DNA of 64,000 bases, taken from Arachis hypogaea (lineage: Eukaryota > Streptophyta > Magnoliopsida > Fabales > Fabaceae). Below, one piece after another: positions 9,475 to 21,582 of this stretch. A model generated the notes under the pieces. The model worked only from the letters and a program-made list of their open reading frames with translations, searched no databases and had not been told where the DNA came from. The position numbers and the translations under genes were made by a program. The stretch spans positions 146,140,699 to 146,204,698 of the forward strand of contig NC_092050.1 of NCBI RefSeq assembly GCF_003086295.3. The letters run 5' to 3'. How positions within the stretch are numbered: position 1 is the stretch's first letter; each line of letters starts with the position of its first letter.

Positions 9475-12400
9475 CTATAGCATGCTATCAGTCAAGAGAT
9501 TCTGATTCTTTCTGATTCTTCTTGGCATGCCACATTCTGCTCTCTCCCAACCAATTCTTTTATTCACATTGTCATACACAACCATATATCCTCTTAATGA
9601 AATGTCTGCAAGATTTAGATTTAATCATAATCAATGATTAAGTGTGTAAATTCCGATGAAATGCAAGACAGTGAGTTATGAAGGACAACCAAAGGACACA
9701 AATATGGGAATTTCTTTGGTGAATAGTAAGGTTTGTAACTAAATTTTTTACTGGAGGATGTCTTTATTATTTTAATATTTTTTCTATAATAAAAAAGCAA
9801 TCTTCACTTTTCATTAAAAAACACTTTTTGCTATAGTATTATCCAAAATTACTCACTCTACAATATCTTTCGCATAAGAAATTTGTTACTTTAAAAAATC
9901 AATGTATTGAAGATAAAAAATGGCATGTGTATATAAAAAATCAGCCACAACTCAGCCATTATGTATTTGTGTATATTTACACGATTTTTTGTTTAAATAT
10001 TGGCTGCCAATTGGTGTAATGCGTGATTATGATGCAGTTATGTGTTTTACTGTGATATTGGAGGCTAGGAGTAATCGCTCCCTGCGATTTGTACGCAACA
10101 GCAAGAAGACAAAAAGAATAGGAGAAAAGAAGAAAATGGGGCGGGCGACTAGAAGTATGGTAGGGGCGATTTGTGAGGGAGATAAAAAAATTTTAGCCTT
10201 AGCGGCTATAAGTCTCAAATTTTGTTATCTCCATCACAAATCACCCCACCATGCATTAAATCGCCCCCACCATACTTCTAATCGTCCCCACGGTACTTCT
10301 AATCGTCCCCTCTATTTTCTTCTTTTCTACTATTCTTTTTGTCTTCTTGCTGCAGTCTACAAATCGCGGGGAACGATTTCTGCTAGACTCCAATATCGCA
10401 GTAAAACACACAGCTGCATCATATTCACGCATTACACCAAATATCATCCAATATTAAAAAAAATTAACCATTTAGTAGCTGCCTTTTTGTATAAACATAG
10501 CATGGTTGATCTAAGATAAAACCAAATCTTCAAAGCAGCAAATATTGTGGAACCAAGGGAGGACAAAAAAATGTAGCAGGCAAAACTGCATCATAAATCT
10601 CAATTTGCTTTCAATAGTTTTCTTGAGGATGAGAATACCTCCAAGTATAATGGTGGATCCATCATGTACATTGCTACCATCAAGGATAGCCAAGCATACA
10701 TTGCCTTTTTTCTGCATCAAAGGAGTTAAATTAGAAATTCTAGTAATAATAAAAATCAGTAGGGACAGAAAGTTGAAAAGGAAGAGTAAATTACACTAAT
10801 AATCAAGTAACCCTCCGGAGGAATCTGAAACACCGTCCACAAAATCCACCACTTGCTTCCAAATCGAAGACTCAAGGTATTGAATACATTCTTGACATCT
10901 TTGACAGATCTGCATGCCCAATAACATGGATGTTAGAGCACGCTCTTAAGGTTGGTTAAAAAGATGCAAGAAAATAGTAGTAGACATGAAAACTCCTTTA
11001 AGTAAAATATATGCAAGAAAATAGAAAACATATCATGTATCTCAGAACATGAGCCATTAATAATAGCATTGCTACTTGAGTAATGACTTTACACACATCA
11101 TGAGTCATATAAACGCAAACTTCAATTGGGTGACAATGTAAAAGTTTTATACAAAGTTGTTATTATCAACTAGTGTTTCAAAAATCATTACCTTATAGGG
11201 AAATTAGCTTGCCAGCAAATAGGCAAGGTCGTATCTGACTCGTCTTGAACGAGTCTCAATCCAGAAACTTCTTCAAGCTGCACCAAAATGAAAGATATTA
11301 ACAAATATAAAATTCAATACAGGACTCAAGAAGAAATGCACAAGAGATGTTCCAGATGGTTAGAGTAAGAACTCACAGAAGCAACAAGATCCAAGTATGC
11401 AACTTTTGGAAAATACGTATAAGAACTGCCACTGTCAAAAATCACCTTTCCTCCTTTGCTGTTGCCATCAAAACTGAGGGGACTATACCCGTAATTCATC
11501 CCAAGAATCTCAGCTTGGTATAAATCTCTGTATAGATCGCATTCTACATTAGTTAATGACGAGTAAGAACAAACCTCTTAGAGTATGTTTCTGAGTTTTG
11601 ATTTTGGAGGGAAAACAATAGAAGGGAAGAATTTAAAGTGTTAAACTAAAACTTTACACTTCAAACTTTTCCCTTCTCCACCTTTCCTTCAAAAATTGAA
11701 ATGCAGAAACACACCCTAAAGAAACAAAAGCATAAAATAATAATTTAAAAAAATAAAGAGAGCACTGCGTTCCCATGGCTCTATGCCATGAATATTTTGC
11801 GGAAAAAAGAAAAAGTGCAAGTTCATCAAATAGAAACAATTACTATAAAACACCGGTTGATTTTTTACATTCTCCCAATTGGACTTAAAGTTTGCATTAC
11901 AAGGCATACACTTTCTTCCCCAAATAAAAATGCAAACCAAGTTCATAATGGAAAGATGTGATCTGTTTAGAAAATTATACTCACGTATTGGCCATAGGAG
12001 CCCAAGTCATACCCCAATATGGCACAAAATCATCACCTAAGAACATGTATCCACCACCAACTCCATCCTTGCTTAGGCAATGACCAACCACATTCTTAAT
12101 AAGCCCTTTACTCGCCAACTGGAATGGCAGGCTCACTTTCGCCCTGCTAAGTCCCATGATTCCATCTGTTTTTGCCAACGTATTCAGAAGTGAGCCATCT
12201 TGATCATATCCACACCTTAGATAACAAAGAGGTCGCAAAAATTAGATCAGCAACTTCGTAGAATATATTGTCGATTGTCTTAAAGAAAGGAAAAGGTCTC
12301 AAAAACAAAAAAAAAGGATTCATACCCAAAAACGAAATTTAACTTGGCTTTCGATCCATTAGTAGTCAAAAGATGAACATCGTCTCTAATGAGAACCCCC

Positions 12401-14018
12401 AAGGAGGAACTATGATCTGCATATTGGATCTCATAATCACACTGCTGCTGAAGACTTCCCTGATATTCATTCCTCTGATTTTTCTGTACTTCAAAGCAGA
12501 TAGAGTCCACAGATGGAACTATGTTGGATCTTACCGGCTTGTACGGTACATGTGCTCCCTAAATCAATTATATCCTTTGAGTTTACACAGTTTTTTTAAG
12601 CAGAAATAACATGATCAGACTTGTACTATCCACATTGTACTTGACAACATAGCATTTAAATTAATAGATTTGAAAGTAAGTTCTTCAATGCACATAATCC
12701 GTCTATAATTTTATACATTCTTCTGAATGATGTGGATCGATACATATAATAATTATTCAGAATTCAACTTGTAAACCTACCTTTGCACAACTTCTGCATG
12801 GAGCATCACACTGTATCCAAGTTAAGTCACTCCCTGTATCCACATCAAGAAAATAACGTTTTGGAGGATTTCCTACTTGTAGATATGTGTAATACAACCT
12901 GAACAGAAGAACATGTTGCAAGGCTGTCATCATCATCAAAATCTACTAACATATACAGAAATCCACTGCCTCTAATGCAATATTGTAATTTTGGATTCCT
13001 ACAAATTAGTACTATTTCCTAGTTTATCTGATGAAAAAAGAAAAGCCAATTTTGGGTCAAATTCACAACTATGTAAGCTAATGCAGAGAAAAACAAAAGT
13101 ACCTATAAAGCAAAAAAATGTCCTTATTAATTAATAAAGCATCCAGCAAAAAGGGAAAACCTTAAAAGAAACCCCTTTTGCCCTTTTCAATCTTTTTAGC
13201 CAGAAATGATTTGCATGGCAACTTTCTTGTCCTTTTATCTGACAATTTTTTATGTTTTCTTATTTTTTATTGATCTCACATTTTAGAAGTTAAACAAAAG
13301 TAGAACGTATAACATTTTTCGTTCTTTTCTAAACGAGGATTCATCTGAACAAAGCAAGGTTTGAAGATTGACTTCAAAATCCAACAATCAATTCAGCAAA
13401 AGAAAAAAAAATTGACTTTTTGGCATACCCATCTGGAAAAATGTTGCCACTGATTGGAAAAACAGAAGAAGAATCTGCAACTTTAGGATATACATCGGCT
13501 TTTCTTTGAGTCACAACAAAATTCTCTTTTTGCGTGTCAACAAAATTCCTCACTTTGAGTCTCAAATCCTTCTGACCATGAACCCCAATTTTAGGAAACA
13601 AAGGGAATAGAAAAGAGCTTGGGCCATCATCATGATCGTCGTTGTTCCTAAGACCACTCAGTTCCTGAAGTGTATTAGAAGAGAAGGAACCATACAGAAA
13701 AAGAGCAAATAGCAGGACACTAAAGAAAGTGAAGATCTTTGTTGGGGTTCCAAAGAAGAGCTTCCTGAAAGAGAATTGTAGCTCGGGACTTGATGATGGG
13801 TTAGAATGAAATCCATTATTGTTATCATGATCACTACTAGATTGAGAATTGTTGTGAAAATTTTGTTGTTGGGGTTGAGATTGAAGAGAAGGAGATTGCG
13901 ATTGAGGTTCAGTGTAAGTAAAAGCAGTGATGGTTTTACCCAAAGAAGGGTTATCTGGTGGTGGAAGGGAGATTATAACAACACCTTTGATTTGTGGCGA
14001 TTGATCATCGGAATCCAT
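9475..14018 (-). CDS. APCB1: Membrane-anchored A1-family aspartic protease (APCB1-like), 9 exons
   Basis: Exons on the minus strand, joined by GT-AG sites with matching phase: 14018-13429, 12898-12781, 12558-12326, 12215-11985, 11527-11377, 11277-11192, 10909-10795, 10711-10639 and 9605-9475. Together they give 576 codons (575 residues), very near Arabidopsis APCB1 (At1g49050), which is reported to cleave the co-chaperone BAG6 in immunity. The start at 14018 precedes the family N-terminus (GVVIISLPPPDNPS at 12-25). A single membrane segment lies at about 94-112, so the catalytic part is probably lumenal or extracellular. Catalytic motifs are DTGS (Asp217) and DSGS (Asp422). The last exon encodes the ILGDISLRGY-type strand split across intron 8. 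Intron 8 (about 1 kb) contains a MITE. A MULE derivative lies about 170 bp upstream of the ATG. Function is inferred from homology recalled from memory; the exon structure is read directly. Confidence 0.88.
9919..10512. mobile_element. MULE-type MITE with about 200-bp inverted arms, inside APCB1 intron 8
   Basis: The left arm (about 9990-10180) and the right arm (about 10270-10460) are inverted copies with some mismatches, sharing for example GGTGTAATGCGTGA and AGAAGACAAAAAGAATA. The exact 9-bp repeat AAGATAAAA at 9910-9918 and 10513-10521 is a candidate target duplication, although the outermost bases of the arms match poorly. A long open frame across it (9920-10519) is a by-product of the repeat. 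RNA from this intron could form a hairpin. Confidence 0.65.
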
Positions 14019-14497
14019 GGCTCTGTTCTCTGCAATGTTGGGGTAAGAGAGAAGAAGAAGAGCAGAGCATGGAAATAGTGTGCCACCAAATGGTCTAACA
14101 TATGACTTGGGCTGAGTCAATTGTATGATGATTTATTGAAAGTTCCATCAAGGTAATGCATTTTTAGGGATTAATAATTAAAAAAGAGCCTCTACACATA
14201 CAAGTCTTTTTAGTCTATAATTTTATATAAGTTAGTCTAAACTCAACAAAAATAATTCTCAATTTAAATTGTGTGCAAACTGGCGCTTTTCTAACTCTTG
14301 AATAACACAAACCATTCTTCTCTCTTAATCAAAACCACAATGCTCAAAATTCAAACAAGAATCAAAATATCTCAAAAATCTTTCAAAATCGTCGCGAAAA
14401 GTGAAGGAAGTTGCGAAGTTGAATTCGAAAAGAATTATGAGAAAATGAAATAAGAAGATGAAGCAGCAGAAAATAAGGAGAAGGAAGAGGAAGAGTT

Positions 14498-15330
14498 TTG
14501 AATTATGCAGAACTTATAAGCACACGTACACCGAAAATTCTTAAACAATACATTTAAATATCTTCGTGTTACACTGAAATTTACTGTAAATACAGAAAAA
14601 TATTTTCTCTAATGTTGCATTTTTTTCTTCTTCTTCTTTTTCTTATTTCTTTCTTTCTTTTAGTTGAATAAATGTAAGTTCATCCTCTTCCAAGTAATTT
14701 TGCAACATTATGTGTTTCTTCTTCTCTTTTGTGTGATTTTTATGGTTTTTATTATTGTTAAGAAAGTAAAACAAGAAGAAACTTGAGAAGATAAAATAAA
14801 AAGAAAAAAATAAATAAAAAAAAGAAGATGGTGATGATGATGAAAAAGAAGAAAAAGAAGCAGCACAAGACGAGGAGGAGAAAGATGAGGAGTTTTGAAT
14901 TATGCAGAATTTATCAGTATAAAAATACCAAAAATTCTTAAACAATACACTTAAATATCTTCGTGTTACACTGAAATTTGTTGCAAATACAGAAAAATAT
15001 TTTCTCTAATGCTGCATTTTTTTCTTCTTCTTTTTTGTTTGATTTTCTTATTTTTATTCTTGTTAAGAGAGTAAAACAAGAAGAAGAAACTTGAGAAGAT
15101 AAAACAAGAAAAAAAGATGAATAAGAAAAAAAAAAAGATGATGATGATGATGATAAAAAAGAAGAAGAAGAAACAGTAGAAGATGAGGAGGAGGGAGAAG
15201 AAGAGTTTTGAATTATGCAGAACTTATCAACACACCTACACCAAAAAATCTTAAACAATACACTTAAATATCTTCGTATTACACCGAAATATGCTACAAA
15301 TACAGAAAAATATTTTCTTTAATGCAGAAC
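14498..15330. repeat. Three tandem units of about 310-400 bp
   Basis: The phrase GAATTATGCAGAA begins units near 14500, 14897 and 15210. Each continues through CTTAAACAATACA, AATATCTTCG and ACAGAAAAATATTTTCT, followed by runs of TTCTTC or GAAGAA. Unit lengths differ because the purine-rich spacer varies. Serine-rich or phenylalanine-rich open frames here are artefacts of low complexity. Confidence 0.75.
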
Positions 15331-15453
15331 TCTTACATTACATTCAATTCGAACTGTCAACGATGAACAATAATTTTCACAAACAAAAACAACAATATTC
15401 ACCTACAGAATCATAAATTACTAACGAAAACATTAACTAGAATCGAACCACAC

Positions 15454-15531
15454 TTCAGCCACTTGATTGGATTCAAAACAATAATCAACTTCGTTCTGGT
15501 TCAATTGACAATCTGAACTTGAATTATTCAT
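15454..15531 (-). pseudogene. Relic first exon of the FAR1-like MULE transposase
   Basis: Starting at ATG 15531, a 78-bp segment encodes 26 residues beginning MNNSSSDCQLNQ and ending before a GT donor. Exon 1 of the intact transposase gene (36641-36564) is also exactly 78 bp and encodes MDHSTSDSQLNP at the same place, and the flanking leader sequence is also similar. No downstream exon is present, so this cannot make transposase. It shows that the 1.6-kb element descends from a copy like the 9.66-kb one. Confidence 0.7.
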
Positions 15532-15821
15532 TATCTTCAACAATGAGATAACTGTTCAAAACTGATTTTAGAGCTTGATTTAAAAAACGTAGAGAACAAA
15601 CGAAGAGAAATAATACAGAAAACACAGAGATGGAAGAGAACGTAGATCGAAAACATTGAGAAAAATTGAAAACGGAAATGAAATCTTTTCGAAAAAGACA
15701 GTTATATATTCATGCGTTGATTGAAAAGTTTATTAAATAGTGGCATGTGAGATGAATTAGGTTAAAGAGACTTGTATAGACTTGTATGGAATAATAACTT
15801 GTATGATGTGAAAAATATTTG

Positions 15822-17445
15822 TTAAAAAATGGTTTACGAAGATTAAGTGTTTTTTAATTTAGATTTTTAAAGATTAAATATTTTAAATTGAGCTCTTTTT
15901 TTTTTCACATATAATAGTGAATTAAAGTGGTTACTCTGCTAATTAAATAATTTAAAATATTATGTATACACATAAAATCAATTATTAAATTAATTATTAT
16001 TTATGTATAAATATAAATATTATTTAATTTATTTTTTATATGTATTTTATATTTTAATATATATTTTATACCGTTAATAAATTTAATAGTTGATTTTTTT
16101 GTGTACATCTAATATAACTATTAAATATTGCAAAATCATATTAATTAATAAAATAATTAATATGATTTACAATTATATCTTTGATAGACTAATTTAAAAT
16201 GTTTAATATCTTAAAAATTAAATTAACACATACTTTTATCCTTTTCTAGAGGCTATTTACATGCCATTCTTAAGTACTTCTTAGTTCTTATTAAGTAAGA
16301 AGTACTACATTATTTGTTAATTAAATAAATTTTAATTTTTTTATTATATTTATATCAATCATTTAGATTTAAAATTTAAAATTTAAAATTTAAAATTAAA
16401 AATTTAATATTTTAATATTTAGAATTTAAAATTTAAAACTTATAATTTAAACTTTAGAATTTAAAAAAATTTGTACTTTTTATTTTTTTCAAAATGTATT
16501 ATTATTAGTCCTATTTCCACTATTAACCCTCCTTCTAGTTAGTTGGACACAAATAGTTGATAGAAGTACTACATTATTTCTTAGAAGTATTAGAAAATTG
16601 TTAAAATTTATTATTTTTTATTATTAATTAATTATTTAAATTTAAAAATATAAAATAAAATATAATATTAAATTATTAAATTAAAAAAATTAAATTAAAT
16701 AAATTAAATTAATAATTAAATAACAACAAAAATAATAAATTTATATATTTTTACTTAAAATATAAGTTCATGCATCTTACGGATTTAACACTAATAATAC
16801 ATGTATCCAAAGAAAATGGTGGTTGTGAGAGTGAGAAGAAGAAAAACTTGGTCAAAGGGCGAAGGATCCAGGAACCACACAGGAAATAGCCAAGTAAGCA
16901 AGTCCCCATGTGTCACTCAGACGCTCAAAATGTCAATGCTGGAAAATCATCATTCTCTGTGTATTATAAGTTAGGATAACTGCCGCATTTTATATTTTAT
17001 TTACGCGTAAAATATATCTTTTGATCTTAAAATTCTCGAAAATATTTTAGAATATTTTTAATATTTAATTCTATTTTAATATTTAAAATAAATCTTAATT
17101 TTAATTTTTTAATTCATCTGTCAATCTTTTTTTAAAATTTTATCCATATTACTTATACTAAAAAATTCCAATGATAATTAAATATCAATTGTCTACAATA
17201 TGCATAAATAAAAATTAAAAAATACTTTAAATTTAATTTTAGTTTTTAAGAATATAAATAAATTAAGAAATATAATGCTTCTAAAATTTGCAACTCCTCT
17301 ATAATTACAGTTGAAAATTTTTCATTATGTCCAAATTTTTTGTCCTTCATTAATAAGGTTGAATTTCTATCTTGTACTATAATATAATTAACACAATTAA
17401 AATTATAAATTAAAAAATGTAGAGAGGAAATAACGATCGAAAAAA
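15822..17445. other. AT-rich intergenic stretch
   Basis: About 1.6 kb is very AT-rich, with short simple repeats such as (AATTTAAA)n at about 16366-16450 and a short more balanced segment at about 16810-16980. I see no gene, RNA or complete transposon in it. Confidence 0.5.
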
Positions 17446-20400
17446 GGATTTTTTATTTAAATTAAATAAATATATAAATTACAAAAATACATAAAATATG
17501 AAATAGTTACTTAAATGCGTAATCTTACACATTTCGAATGTCGAGGAATAAGATAAAAAATATGTATATTTTAACGTTTGAGACACTGTTCTGTGATTGG
17601 GCGATGCCGTGACATATCCTAAGTGCACACGAGATATGTTTTACATGAGAGATCGAGTACTGACCACTCGAGATACGTTTAAATTCAGAAGGAGGTCTCA
17701 ATACTCGAAATACATGTAACATGTCTAATTTGGGCTTTAGCATCCGAGATATGCTCGGATGCATATATAAGGTCACAACAACCGAGATTTGCGTTGATTT
17801 GAATAGTTTTTAAAATTTTTGTGACTTTCTAACCGTTTAAGTTCGAGTTTCTGAAGTACGTCAACAGACTAAATGCTACTTGGCACATAATTGGAGCTTT
17901 AGATTTTGAGGTTAGTAGTTCTTCCTTGTTTTATTTTTAGTGAATAATTAGTTTAGATGTTTAGGCTTTAGTAACTTAGTTAATGTGGTAAATATTTTGA
18001 GTAGACTAAGTTAAAAGTTCTATATTAATTTAGTCAGGTATAATATGTTTTGATATTTTGTATAATTAATTGTTACTAATTATAACTTAAGTTAAATAAA
18101 TAAAATAGAAAATTATAAATTAATACGTTAGTGAAATTAAAAAATGCATTATTTAAGTAAAATATTTGTGCACTCAAATTTTGCATTTAAATTTATTATT
18201 GGATTGAAGTCATATCTAATGACAGTCAGGTTAGAATAGTGCAACATAAATAATTTATTTTTTTTACATATTGTTTGATAGTCTTCTCTTTAGTTAGTAT
18301 TATGAATATTAGCAATACAGATTATATTCGTACTGTATACAATATTTTATTATCGATGTTTATCTACTTGGTTTAGAATTTTTAGTAATGGTTAAACGCA
18401 ATTAATGATTTAGACGAGATTAATATGCAAGAGTAAATGTTATGCGTATTGCAGAAGCCACGGTTACTGTTGCCCCGCCGTGTGACCTTGGGTCTCTCCC
18501 ATCGGACAGCCTATTACCTTATATCATGGAGGCGAGATTTGGGCATGCGATAGAGTTGAGGAATTTCATGTTTAACAATTTCTTGATCTCTGCATTTGTC
18601 AAGTGGTGGAGACTTGAGACCCACACCTTCAACCTTCCCTCAGCATAAACCGCACCTCTTTTCTGTACGTTCAACGTCATCCATCTCATTTCGTAGCCGA
18701 GTAGAGACCGGTCATCCCGTTGCCTTCCATTGCATGGCCAGGTTGGGCTTCAGACGTGCACCATACCATGTGGGCCACATCTTTTCATCCGGTATCGGAG
18801 GAAACTCTATCTCATAAACCTTGAAAACAGAGGCCATCTTGTACACGGGATCGACGAAAAGCCCCCACTCGATGGTCGCAACTGCACATGCCGCCAGGGC
18901 GTGTCAACATGGGTAATGTGAATACTGGAATAGACTGCAGTCGCATGTACGCGCATTAAAACAAATGCGGTATGAAGTCTGGGACTATCCATCTACTGGC
19001 TCCACCTCCTCGACACTGAACATATGGATGCCATACGATCATAATGGGTGACTCACATCATCAGTAGGCTCTCTCTGTTCTTCTCTATAGCTGCCAACAG
19101 TTGCTGTGAGTATATCTGTCCATCCTGTAATTGAGCATGTGCTTCGTGACCTTTGCGCACGAATAGCTATTGCACCTTTCATATATGACCCTAACAATTG
19201 CAGCTACTGGAAAGTTCCTCATTCCCTTCAGCACCGTATTTATACATTTCGAAAGGTTCGTCGTCATGTGACTATACCGATGACTTTCATCATAATGTTG
19301 AAGCCATAAATCCTTCCTAAAACGAAGAGCCTAATCCAACATCTCATGAGATAATGTACCCAAAGCATCCAAGTACCAATCGTAACCCTCCTTTCTTGGA
19401 CTATAAGCTGCATTTATAAGGTACTTCTTACCCTCAGTCGATTTGAACTGTAAATTGAAGTTTGAAGCCATGTGCCAGATGCAGTATGCATGATATGCCG
19501 AGGGAGGATGCCATCCACTATGAGGTGCATTTAGGATAGCACGAATGGCATGCGATCTAATTGATATGATAAGAATTTCAGGTTGCGGAGTAACAAGCTG
19601 TCTCAGATTCGAAAGGAAAAATGACCATGACTTGGTTGTCTCAGACTCGACTAATGCGAAAGCTATAGGCAGAATATTGTTATTACCATCTTGAACTACA
19701 GCAATTAACAACACGCTCCCTACTTTCCGTACAAGTATGTCCTGTCCACAGATATAAAAGGCTTGTAATGCTTAAACGCCTCAATGCATGGAGAAAATGC
19801 CCAAAAGACCTTATCAAATTGACTCCACTCTCTATCAACCATGTCCCCATTGTAATAAGAAACAGTAACGCAGTCGTGAATCGTACTTGCGAGGCATTCC
19901 TGCAAAGCTTGTAAGAGGGGCGTATCCTATTTTACGACTCTTCCTAGTCACCATAAATCTGAGCAATTACTTTCTGCTTTGCCATGCACACCTTTCGATA
20001 CGATGGCTTGAAATAGTAATTCTGATGCACCGCACTTTGCAACACGGCGATAGACACCGACGGGTCAGTCTATATTATAGGTAACACGACCTTACAAATC
20101 AAACTACTATCCAACTGAGCATAGTCCTGAGACATGCTTGGTGCCAAACAAGTGTGTGCTCCACCGAACCTACGCACCTCCCTACAAATTACTCGTGGAT
20201 GTCAACGTTCAGTACAACAAATAATTAACTTTATAGACTTTAATTCATCCAAAATAAACCGTAAAATATACTAGTAGTTTAAGTTCTAGCCTAGTTCCGT
20301 ACAAAGACTCCATGGACAACCGTTGGTGAATTACTTGCAACGACAGTGGTATTTAAGCCTATCCGACTCCAAAACTCTATACTCTGCGTTCCTTCGAATA

Positions 20401-21573
20401 CTATAATTTTTTACCCCATATGGTAGGCAACATCCTGTAGCGTAATGCTAACCTTACCCCATATAGGCTGTACGATAGGGGGAGACCCAAGGTCACAAGG
20501 CGTGGCAACAATAACCGTGGTCGCTGCAATAGGCATAACATTTACTCTCGCATATTAATCTCGTCTAAACCATTAATTGTGTTTAACCATTACTAAAAAT
20601 CCTAAACCAAGTAGATAAACATCGGTAATAAAATATTGTTTACAGTATGAATATAATTTGTATTGCTAATATTCATAATACTAACTAAGGAGAGGACTAT
20701 CAAACAATATGTAGAAAAATAAATCATTCATGTGCATTATTCTAACCTGACTATCATATTGGACATGACTTCAATCTAACGGTAAGTTTAAATGCAAAAT
20801 TTGAATGCACAAATATTTTATTTAAATAATGTATTTATTTAATTTCACTAACGTATTAACTTATAGTTACCTATTTTTTAATTTATTTAACTTAAGTTAC
20901 AATTAGTTACAATCAATTATACAAAAATATCAAAACATACTATACCTGACTAAATTAATATAGAACTTCTAACTTAGTCTACTCAAAATACCTACTACAT
21001 TAACTAAGTTACTAAAACCTAAACATCTAAACTAATTATTCACTGGAAATAAAGCAAGAAAGAACTACTAACCTCAAAATCTAAAGCTTCAGCTACGTAC
21101 CAAGTAGCATTCAGTATGTTGATGTCTCCATTGCAAACATATTGTCTAAGGGCCATATGTACTTAAGGAACTCGAACTTAAGTAGTTAGAAAGTCGCAAA
21201 ATTTTTTAAAACTATTCAAATCAATGCAAATCTCGGTTACTGTGACCTTATATAGCATCTGAGTATATCTCGGATGCTGAGACCCAAATTAGGCATGTTG
21301 CATGTATCTCAGGTACTTTATATTTTATATGTTGTTGTGACCTTACATATGCTCAGTATCCGATCTCTCATATAAAATATATTCCGAGTGTACCCAAGAT
21401 ATGTCACGGCGTCGCCCGGTCATAAAACGGTGTCTTAGACGCCGAGATATGCACATTTTTTTATCTTATCTCTCAGCATCTGAGACGTGTAAGGTTATGT
21501 ATTTAAGTAATTATTTCATATTTTATATATTTTTATAATTTATATATTTATTTAATTTAAATAAAAAAATCTC
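17446..21573. mobile_element. Decayed MULE with about 1-kb terminal inverted repeats
   Basis: The left arm (17446 to about 18530) is repeated in inverted orientation at about 20450-21573 with moderate divergence. Both arms contain several CGAGATATG-like phrases. Candidate 9-bp target repeats are TCGAAAAAA (17437-17445) and TCAAAAAAA (21574-21582), one mismatch apart. The centre holds a disabled MULE transposase on the minus strand. Very long TIRs with a central transposase fit a Mutator-like autonomous ancestor. Divergence between the arms and several stops indicate an old, inactive copy. Confidence 0.78.
18590..20110 (-). pseudogene. MULE (MuDR-type) transposase pseudogene
   Basis: Read leftward, pieces in different frames match the usual order of plant MULE transposases. 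The N-terminal part includes FKPSYRKVCMAKQKVIAQIYGD (about 20040-19960). The catalytic region includes a weak first-Asp region (PFISVDRTYLYGKY) and AVVQDGNNNILPIAFALVE (about 19700-19640). The conserved HPPSAYHAYCIWHMA block lies at about 19510-19460, followed by GHMTTNLSKCIN-like sequence at about 19260 and a C-terminal zinc-knuckle region (EFPPIPDEKMWPTWYGARL at about 18790-18735, then EKRCGLC). In-frame stops and frame changes interrupt it repeatedly, and the second catalytic Asp appears lost (IISIRSHAIRA where ISDRH is usual). It cannot encode an active enzyme. Confidence 0.85.
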
Positions 21574-21582
21574 TCAAAAAAA

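Larger units (their letters stand above)
14186..15821. mobile_element. Deletion derivative of the 9.66-kb MULE family, upstream of APCB1
   Basis: The ends resemble those of the MULE at 27338-37000: CTACACATACAAGT on the left and, in reverse complement, ACATCATACAAGT on the right. The 8-bp repeat TTAAAAAA flanks it (14178-14185 and 15822-15829). The right third (about 15340-15720) matches the 5' leader and first exon of the FAR1-like transposase gene of the 9.66-kb element. The rest of that gene and the protease gene are missing. The left two-thirds are a tandem array of about 300-400-bp units. It could move only with transposase supplied in trans. It lies 168 bp upstream of the APCB1 start codon. 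Confidence 0.7.

Noticed and set aside
9920..10519. 199-codon open frame
   Set aside because: It runs through the inverted arms of a MITE in an intron and is mirrored by frames on the other strand; there is no protein similarity.
10511..10638. C-terminal end of the APCB1-like protein read straight into intron 8
   Set aside because: The conserved last exon was found at 9605-9475 with matching phase and acceptor, so the read-through end is not the main product.
14643..15258. Ser/Phe-rich open frames on the minus strand
   Set aside because: They come from GAAGAA/TTCTTC low-complexity sequence in tandem repeats.
18442..19309. Plus-strand frames across the old MULE
   Set aside because: They are antisense to the recognisable transposase relic and have no similarity of their own.
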